This document shows positions 20,359 through 26,609 of a stretch of DNA of 26,609 bases, piece after piece; within the stretch, counting starts at the first letter, position 1; each line of letters begins with the position of its first letter. The stretch is taken from assembly GCA_014885115.2 (NCBI GenBank), contig WKLE02000521.1:921-27529 (forward strand), read 5' to 3'. Position numbers and translations under genes: made by a program. The stretch comes from Asterionellopsis glacialis (Eukaryota; Bacillariophyta; Plagiogrammaphyceae; Rhaphoneidales; Asterionellopsidaceae). The notes under the pieces were generated by a model. That model did no database searches. It saw nothing but the letters and a program-made list of their open reading frames with translations, and was not told the DNA's origin.

Positions 20359-21216
20359 GACTGCTTGCAAACACTACAATACCTTGGTCAGGAAGCAGCA
20401 ATCGTGACATTCGCAATCACTTGATGACAAAACTTTGAGGATACGATTTAATTTGCATGAGAATTGATCTTTAATATGAAATAACTCCTGGAGTATCGAA
20501 AAGTGTTATCTATAAAAATTAGCAGAGAAAGGTTGTTTTACATTATGGTCATATTTCTTGTGTCGTGCCGCTTGAAGAAGCTTATCCACTGTGAAGATAG
20601 TGAAATGGATATTCTTGAGGTTGTTTTCTTAAATTATGTCCTTCATTGTTTAAATACTTGTACTCGAGTTTGAATAATTTTTTTGGAGAAGACAACAACT
20701 TCAATCAAAATTCATAATATATTATCATCATCATTGCAGAGTCTCCTATCCGCCTGGGAGTATTGTGACACCGTATATTATCCGCTGAAAGTAACTTTAT
20801 CAATGAGATCACTTCACGTACTGCATGTACTTATCAACAGCATATATTGAAATGCACGGATTTCATAGACTACACGTAGAGGTCGCTTCCATCGAGATGC
20901 TTCAGGTACTGCTGAAATTTTTGTTTGACAAATGGTTTGGTTGGTCGGATTTGTCATGTTGTATTTGCTTGAGAGAGAGAAGCACAGTGCTTCTTGCAAT
21001 CCATCAAAGAGTTGTTCCGATAAAGAATTTCCAGTAATCAAAATATTCAAATCTGTCTACGAAATGTGAATATGTGAATCCAAGACACCGCTATGATTGA
21101 AAGGGGTACCCAGTGGCAGCCGGCGTCCATTCACTCCACCCCATCTCGCATAGATACCTGTAGATGTAACAAAATTGCAGAAAGAATAAATGATCCAAAG
21201 AAATGGAATTGATTAG
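20359..21216. other. Stretch without a supported gene
   Basis: Short open frames on both strands near 20814-21050 overlap each other, and neither shows a family motif. It may hold introns or small exons of a gene spanning 20.0-21.5 kb, but no exon chain could be assembled. Confidence 0.4.
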
Positions 21217-21521
21217 ATCGTATCATCCAAAGGGCTTTCCAAAAGGTCTCTCTCAAATCCTTACGTACCACTCTTAAATGGTTTGTCCTCAAAACACTTA
21301 TAAAACCCGTCTGTTCCATCAGCCTTGAAGCCATGCAGTGGAAGGTTTTGAGTTCGTTTTGCCTGAATTCGTTTCCCGGTCATTCTTCGATAGAGCGATC
21401 TTTGCGACAAAACTTGCGGATCTGTAGGCAAAAAGGCTTTGAGCGAGCCGAGATTGTAAAAGAAATGATTGACCCCCTAAAAGAAAAAATGGCAGAAGCA
21501 ATAGGAGATGATTCTCAGTAG
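21217..21521 (+). CDS. Uncertain C-terminal exon-like ORF
   Basis: A plus-strand frame opens after a possible acceptor (GATTAG at 21211-21216) and runs about 100 codons to a TAG at 21519-21521. It is basic and probably helical: RIIQRAFQKVSLKSLRTTLK near the start, then FERAEIVKEMIDPLKEKMAE before the stop. The only in-frame ATG candidates lie well inside (21333). It could be the last exon of a gene whose upstream exons lie in 20.0-21.2 kb. No family is recognised. Confidence 0.25.
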
Positions 21522-21614
21522 TACATGTATGGAGGAGAGGTTTACTAGGCCCTGTATAGTTAACAGATAGTAAATAGATTAGATTAATGTAAAGTATATA
21601 AATCCATTGAATTT

Positions 21615-21744
21615 TGGTATCACTTGGTTGGGACAATAACTACAAAGAATCATACAAATTTTCCTTCACTCTTGCTCTACAATTTGGCCTACGGCACAGT
21701 CCTGTGGTAGATACCATCAAACTCAATATCACTTTCTTCTTCTG
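21615..21744 (-). repeat. Duplicated 3' end of the secreted-protein gene
   Basis: This matches 21764-21893 at an offset of 149 bases. On the minus strand it encodes EEESDIEFDGIYHRTVP plus a stop at 21689-21691, a diverged copy of the real terminus (EEESDIEFAGIYYRTVP, stop 21838-21840). It is therefore an extra copy of the last codons and adjacent 3' UTR, lying directly downstream of the gene. Confidence 0.85.
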
Positions 21745-21837
21745 CTTCCTGCCCTTCATATTATGGTATCACTTGGTTGGAAGAACGACTACAAAGAATC
21801 CTACAAATTTTCCTTCACCCTTGCTCTACAACTTGGC

Positions 21838-24166
21838 CTACGGTACAGTCCTGTAGTAGATACCAGCAAACTCAATATCACTTTCTTCTTCTACTCCATC
21901 CTCTACATATTTACCCTTACCGCTAAATCCAAGGGCAAGAGTGACATGGAATGTACCATCACTAGCAACTCGAACACCCTCACGTTCAATGGCAACCTCA
22001 TCAACGGAAAGGGGAGCATCCTTATTAGCAAGGTTTACGGTTTTGTCGCCCATAGTAATGGTTTCAGGAATGACAGCTTCTTGATCAAAGTCTGTCTTCC
22101 CAAACATAGCCGTTTCGACAAGAGCTTCTGGAACAGAGCTTGTCTCAGTCATAGTCGTTTCGGCAGGTGATAAATTGTTTAGGTAGATACCGTCGACCGT
22201 TTCTTCCCAAACTCCTGTAGAACTAAGTTTTCCTTTGCGTGCCTTGAACATAACCATTAAAGAATCCTCATTACTAGCTACTGAAATGAAGGGTGAAGAG
22301 CGGAAGCGTGGAGGTTCTCGGTCGTCTTCTTCTTCCAAGCCACCTGCACATGGGGGGGCACCCGAGTAATGCCAAAAGATAAAATCGTCAAATCCGTTGT
22401 CAGAGGTATCTGCGACGAGAGACACCTTCTTGGAAGAATCGTCAACGTCCATGACAAAAATGCCCTGATTCTTGGGGACGTTCATTTCTTGGTAGAATTC
22501 GCCCTCTATCCGTGACGAATGGCCATGACCTTCTTCAGATTCAGAACCGCAGGCCGTTTCCCAGGCAAGACAGGACGCGTCATAGGCAGTCTCATTATCT
22601 TTTACTTTCGTGGTTTGTGTGTCGGAGCACTTGCAAAAGAATCGACGGTCACGATTTCCATGTTCAGGACAATCGTTTCTCACCTTCTTTGTTTCGCTGT
22701 CCCAAGTGCCCCAAAAGGCGACGTACTTGCCATCAAAAGCCAAAGCTTCGGCAACGCGCGTAAACGTCTCGTCCGTTCCGGGGACCTTTGTATCCCCCAA
22801 TGTAATGAGAGACGTCAACTCTGGATTGTTCTCACCATCCATGTTGGCCATATATATACCACCACATTTGGGATCGTCTTCATAGTCAGACCCGACAAAG
22901 ACCATCCTTGTACCATCAGCCGATGGAGGTGCCGTTGACCCAAATTTGGTTCCGGGGTCACATGCAGTAGTTGCAGTGTTGGGGATGACTGTATAGGTAG
23001 AGGCAATGCTTTTTAAACTGTTTGCGCCTCCTCGTTTCTTATCCTCGAGTTGACGAGCAAAGACGCCAGTATTCGAACCGCTAGTATCCTCCCAGTTTGC
23101 CTTGAAAGCAATATAATTATCATCGGTGATGCTTGGCGAGCCAGGAAAGACAGCGGTACTGCACAAATAAAAATATTCGAGATGGAGAGAAATAAAAGGG
23201 GTTGTTAATTGACTGATTGGTTGATGGGTTGATGCAGATAAGGAAGCTACAGAACCAACAATATTGATCACGTAATTACCTGATACCTGTGTCTGTGCCA
23301 GGGACTGACCAGAACTCAAAACCGGACACATGACCCAAATTGTTCGCGGCGGTAATGAGAGAGCTGGTTTGACTCTGTTCGGCATTTAAATTCACATAAA
23401 GACCCGTTGTTCCACCTCTCGTGTCATCGTAAATATACACAGGAGGATGCATTCCCCGAGTCGCAATCTTCTTTTGGTTCCTTGAGATTTGAGGGAAGGA
23501 CGGAAACTCATTGAACTTGACATTAGTGCGATTCAACATTAGGTTGTTGGGGTCTGGGGTAGCCGTGCAGTGATCGTATTGTTTGATCGTGTTGGGGTCT
23601 GGGACAGCCGTGCAGCGATCGAATTGTTTGACCGTAAGACTGTTTGGAACTCCCATGTCCCTGGTGTAAATGCCGCTGACTTGTCCCTTGTCTGACTTAT
23701 GTCCACCACCAGCACGTCCACGGAAAACAACTAACCCATTGCCGTCAACAGAGGGCGGGTTGTAGCTGTTGAATACTCGGCCCCCTGAGCCAGGGATTAC
23801 ATGGTGATTGTTCGCAACTGTTGTCCACCGACCAACACTCTGTGTCGCGAAGGGAGCCTGTCCTCCCAAGCTTTCTATGATGTCAGCACATTGCTTTGGG
23901 TTCCCATTCTTCTCCTGATCGCACTTATTTCCAAAGTATGCGGAACAATGTCCCGCCGCGACTCCATCGTACACAACCTTGCATCGCTGCTTGCTGATCG
24001 CGATCCTTTCCACGAGATGACGCTCCTGGATCTTGTCTTCGTCAAGGTGGCGAAGATACTTGTGTTTTGTCTCTGGGTGGTGGAACGGCACGTCATGGTC
24101 GTCCACTGCGGATGCTATTCCCAAAAGGAAAAAGAGTGTCGAGGTAGAGAACTGGTAAAATTTCAT
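21838..24166 (-). CDS. Secreted beta-propeller-like protein, two exons
   Basis: Exon 1 is 24166-23280 and exon 2 is 23158-21838, with a 121-base GT-AG intron (donor AG-GTAATT, acceptor TTTGTGCAG, both phase 2), giving 735 residues. The N-terminus has a signal peptide (STLFFLLGIASA, cleavage near residue 20). The rest is Cys-containing with repeated strand blocks of the pattern PSVDGNGLVVFRG, PSITDDNYIAFKANW, PPSADGTRMVFVGSDYE and ALAFDGKYVAFWG, each followed by GIY or GVF. This resembles TolB-like or other extracellular propeller repeats. No catalytic motif or transmembrane anchor was seen, so a cell-surface or secreted binding role is inferred. There is one N-glycosylation-type site (NRT, exon 1). 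A 15-residue duplication lies in exon 1. It has a TATA-like promoter. Confidence 0.87.
23546..23635 (-). repeat. 45-base in-frame tandem duplication
   Basis: Copies at 23546-23590 and 23591-23635 are nearly identical. They encode two versions of a 15-residue unit, KQFDRCTAVPDPNT and KQYDHCTATPDPNN, inside the secreted protein. Each unit adds one cysteine. The duplication keeps frame and looks recent. Confidence 0.9.
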
Positions 24167-24230
24167 AACGAAGATGTTTTTCTGTAGAGTAGAGTCGAGT
24201 CAAATATAATTGTAGAAAACGTTAGTCATT

Positions 24231-24240
24231 ATTTATATCA
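24231..24240 (-). promoter_or_regulatory. TATA-like box of the secreted-protein gene
   Basis: The minus strand reads TGATATAAAT about 65-75 bases upstream of the ATG at 24166, a plausible TATA position given a 5' UTR of about 40 bases. Confidence 0.45.
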
Positions 24241-24952
24241 AATGAGTTTTTGTATCATATTTTAAGCATCAGTACACAAAATTTCAAGTATGAATAAACA
24301 AATGAATAGCAATTTGTCGCAAGTATGCAGAAAGACAAACAAAGAGAACTCTTTTGAATTTGTTTTTTAGTGCTCTTGGATTTGAGAGTCGCCAAATGCA
24401 ACAGACTTTCTCTACTACTTGAAGAACTCTAGGAAGTCCTACAGTACCAGGTACAATAGCCTACGATCAAAAATATACAATATCAATAACGACAATGATG
24501 ATCTCGAGAGCAAGCAGTCAATACCCTCCACACACATTTGAAATTCTCTCACAAGATCATCGATGCTGCTGTCATCATATTAGATGAACATCGGTACGTC
24601 AGATCTTGTAAAGAAGTCAATGATGGTGATTCATTTGACCACAAACACCAATTGAGAATGCAAGGCCACTCAACACCATATCCGAACCCCACCCATCACT
24701 CATACAAGTCAGACCATGATCAACAGCTGTCGAGCGGGAAATCTGCAATACTGTACCGACAATGTTTTCGTATAGCTTGTCAATCACAAAACATATTCCC
24801 ATACACTCAAAAAGCATGACGAGACAATCGAACAATGTGTTTGGTCGAAACTTACTTGGTGTTTGCATATAGCAAAGCGATATCTTTTCTTTCCGGTGCT
24901 TGTTGATTTTGTGAGTCAAAAATAAGACTGAAAAAAAATGACACCCTACCGT
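24241..24952. other. Upstream region without a supported gene
   Basis: It lies upstream of the secreted-protein gene. A minus-strand frame at 24961-24617 (114 codons) has fair codon use but no recognisable domain, so I do not call it. Confidence 0.4.
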
Positions 24953-25383
24953 AGTTCTCAATTCTCAATCAAGACTCCCTCTTGAGACACCTCCCTTCCC
25001 ATTCTTTCTAGTGTTCTTGCGAATTCATCCGCTCATACCCTTCTCAAATGACGCAACTATTGACACCAGAACTTGACAATATGTGCTCATACCCTTCTCA
25101 TCCTTTAGAACGTGCCAAGTAATACAGTAGTATGAGTCCGTGTCAACGTAAGATAGGACTACTCCTTTTCACCAGATATTTCTCAAGAGTTAGTTCTCAT
25201 TTTCCAATCAAGACGCCCATTTTTTCTTGTGTTCTTGCGAATTCATCCGCTCATACCCTTCTCAAATGACGCAACCATTGACACCAGAACTTGACCATAT
25301 GTGCTCATACCCTTCTCATCCTTGAGAACGTGCCAAGTAATACAGTAGTATGAGTCCGTGTCAACGTAAGATAGGACTACTCC
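24953..25383. repeat. Long tandem repeat with TGACGC motifs
   Basis: A 153-base core at 25013-25165 recurs almost identically at 25231-25383 (offset 218). The flanking 24953-25012 and 25192-25230 are also related but differ by an indel of about 21 bases. Inside each copy the word CTCATACCCTTCTCA occurs twice. Each copy has one TGACGC (25049-25054 and 25267-25272), and a third degenerate unit follows at about 25417-25440 (TGACGC at 25434-25439). No coding function is seen. Confidence 0.9.
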
Positions 25384-25440
25384 CTCTGATCAGATTGTTC
25401 TTGAGAAGTCTTTGTTGCGATACCCTTCGCAAGTGACGCG

Positions 25441-26054
25441 CCTCAATCTTTGACAGTTACGAACAGTAATGTATTTCTCTCTTTTATTCTCTCTCTGTCT
25501 TGGTACAAATCAAAGACAAAGAGTGTTGTCAAAGCAGGATTAGAAACAACAATGAATGAGAGGAACCAGCACGATATTATTTGAATCTGTACAATTCGAA
25601 CGACAAAAAAAATGTTTGTCAACATTTTTCGACGTCCCATTGAACCACAGGCGCTAGACGTATCTTATTTACAGTATTGGCTCAATGTTATGGAACCTAA
25701 AGAATCAATTTGGTGTAGTTATTAGTGTTACACATTTACAATACTGTATTGGATCGAAAACAACGAATGTAAACATAGAAAATAGTAAATGTACGAACAC
25801 TCGAGTGTGTGCGAATGGATTCAAATTTCAAATACGCTTGGCAACATATATATATGTTAACCCATTGCTCTCAATCAAGCTATTTCTCTTCATAAAGAAG
25901 ATTGATTACAGTATCCCGATGACACCAAACGCTAGTGTACACGTTACAGTAAGTAGACATATAAATAATAATCAAGTGTGCCTACTCAACCCTCCACTTT
26001 TTAAGCAAAGTACCTTCCCTTTGTAGTAAATGCCATTTTTTAGTGTTTTGCTTT
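25441..26054. other. Stretch without a supported gene
   Basis: AT-rich. The plus-strand open frame at 25685-26026 has non-coding composition and no recognised motif. The right part should be the 3' UTR of the minus-strand gene ending at 26055. Confidence 0.45.
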
Positions 26055-26238
26055 TTAATCTACCATTCCTACCATCTTTTTATTGATGGGGCCTTCCTTC
26101 CAAGACGGAAGACCGACAGAGATAAATGGGACAAAATCATCATTTCCAGAAGCGACCCAAGTGGATGCTAAATCGCTAATAACTTCAAATGGAACAGTAG
26201 CCATTTCAAAATGACCCCATCTTGAACGAACTTTTTTG
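26055..26238 (-). CDS. Last exon of a gene running off the window (partial)
   Basis: On the minus strand a pyrimidine-rich acceptor (TCTTCCTGGTTTTAG) is followed by 60 clean codons and a TAA at 26057-26055. The peptide contains VRSRWGHFEMATVPFEV, STWVASGNDDFVPFISVG and LPSWKEGPINKKMVGMVD and has strong coding character. Upstream the frame meets a stop before any ATG, so it must be spliced to an exon beyond or near the window end; the phase needed is two bases from the previous exon. A possible upstream exon at about 26340-26460 was not convincing. I do not recognise the family. Confidence 0.5.
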
Positions 26239-26609
26239 CTAAAACCAGGAAGATAGATGATAATGCAAATAATTTTAAAAAGTGTGACATTTGAATTTAA
26301 TCAGAAAAAAACCTATTCGAGTCTTTCGTTGTTGAACATTGTTACATTGTTGTTTTGTCCTTTGGCTTTGTTCGTGGTGTATGCGTATGTGAGCGCAAGT
26401 CTTATTCTTATTTTTTTAGTAACAGCGAGTATTATTCTGTCGATCTCAAAAAATTGAGTTGGAAGGCTTTTAAAACGATTTTATATAAAGTGATGTCATG
26501 CGATTCTCGAAATTGTGGTCTGTTATTGGTGCTTGTTGTCGATTCAATATCGGCTTTTATGTATGTATGCGTCAAAATAGATTTTATTTCCTTGTTCCTT
26601 CCTAGAGCA
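26239..26609. other. Probable intron or upstream part of the partial minus-strand gene
   Basis: AT-rich. No exon could be assigned with confidence. The plus-strand open frame at 26257-26457 is hydrophobic by composition only. Confidence 0.35.

Noticed and set aside
20814..21050. Overlapping ORFs on both strands of 70-78 codons
   Set aside because: Neither strand has a motif, and the frames shadow each other.
24617..24961. Minus-strand ORF of 114 codons with fair codon use
   Set aside because: No domain, no clear splice partners, and one end lies in the tandem-repeat flank. It is possible but unsupported.
25685..26026. Plus-strand ORF of 113 codons
   Set aside because: AT-rich random-like composition, overlaps the likely 3' UTR of the minus-strand gene, no motif.
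26257..26457. Hydrophobic plus-strand ORF of 66 codons
   Set aside because: Hydrophobicity is explained by T-rich sequence. It is antisense to the probable intron of the partial gene.
1..26609. CRISPR arrays, bacterial operons, tRNA genes, intact viral genes
   Set aside because: I searched by eye for regular spaced repeats, tRNA T-loop consensus and polymerase or capsid motifs. Only the cellular-type RdRP was found, and its double-psi-barrel DxDGD type is that of silencing enzymes, not RNA viruses.

Overview
The window looks like nuclear DNA of a low-GC protist, most likely a stramenopile alga such as a diatom. The genes are eukaryotic and well spaced, with short GT-AG introns (mostly 85-121 bases), a cytosolic ribosomal protein gene, a cellular RNA-dependent RNA polymerase gene, proteins with signal peptides or mitochondrial presequences, and long Q/N/S/G tracts. 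The taxonomic call is an inference: no rRNA or organelle marker is present.

Layout. 1-843: AT-rich sequence with no gene seen. 844-7597 (minus): one large spliced gene whose ORF fragments join in phase into a protein of about 2,020 residues. It carries a BAH-like module, a RecQ-type helicase with its zinc-binding domain, and a complete cellular RNA-dependent RNA polymerase (RdRP) with a DYDGD catalytic motif. This is the most interesting object here: it puts in one polypeptide two activities that are separate proteins in Neurospora quelling (RecQ helicase QDE-3 and RdRP QDE-1). 7598-11976: 4.4 kb without a convincing gene, holding a hairpin and a block of about 950 bases without a single CpG, probably a decayed, once methylated element.

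11977-18947: a compact gene group. It holds a coiled-coil protein with CDK-site and KEN-box motifs, a DUF2993-like protein with a signal peptide and simple-sequence insertions, a small two-exon gene for a probable mitochondrial protein (minus), a classical short-chain dehydrogenase/reductase, and RPL10/uL16 (minus). 19503-20037: a truncated direct duplicate of the 3' part of RPL10, abutting exon-like sequence of unknown identity.

21838-24166 (minus): a two-exon gene for a secreted beta-propeller-like protein, with a duplicated fragment of its own 3' end just downstream and a 45-base in-frame duplication inside. 24953-25440 holds a 218-base-offset tandem repeat rich in TGACGC. 26055-26238 (minus) is the last exon of a gene that runs off the window. 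Apart from the helicase-polymerase fusion, the genes show no evident functional link to each other.

All exon joins were made by eye from splice-site consensus, reading phase and family motifs.
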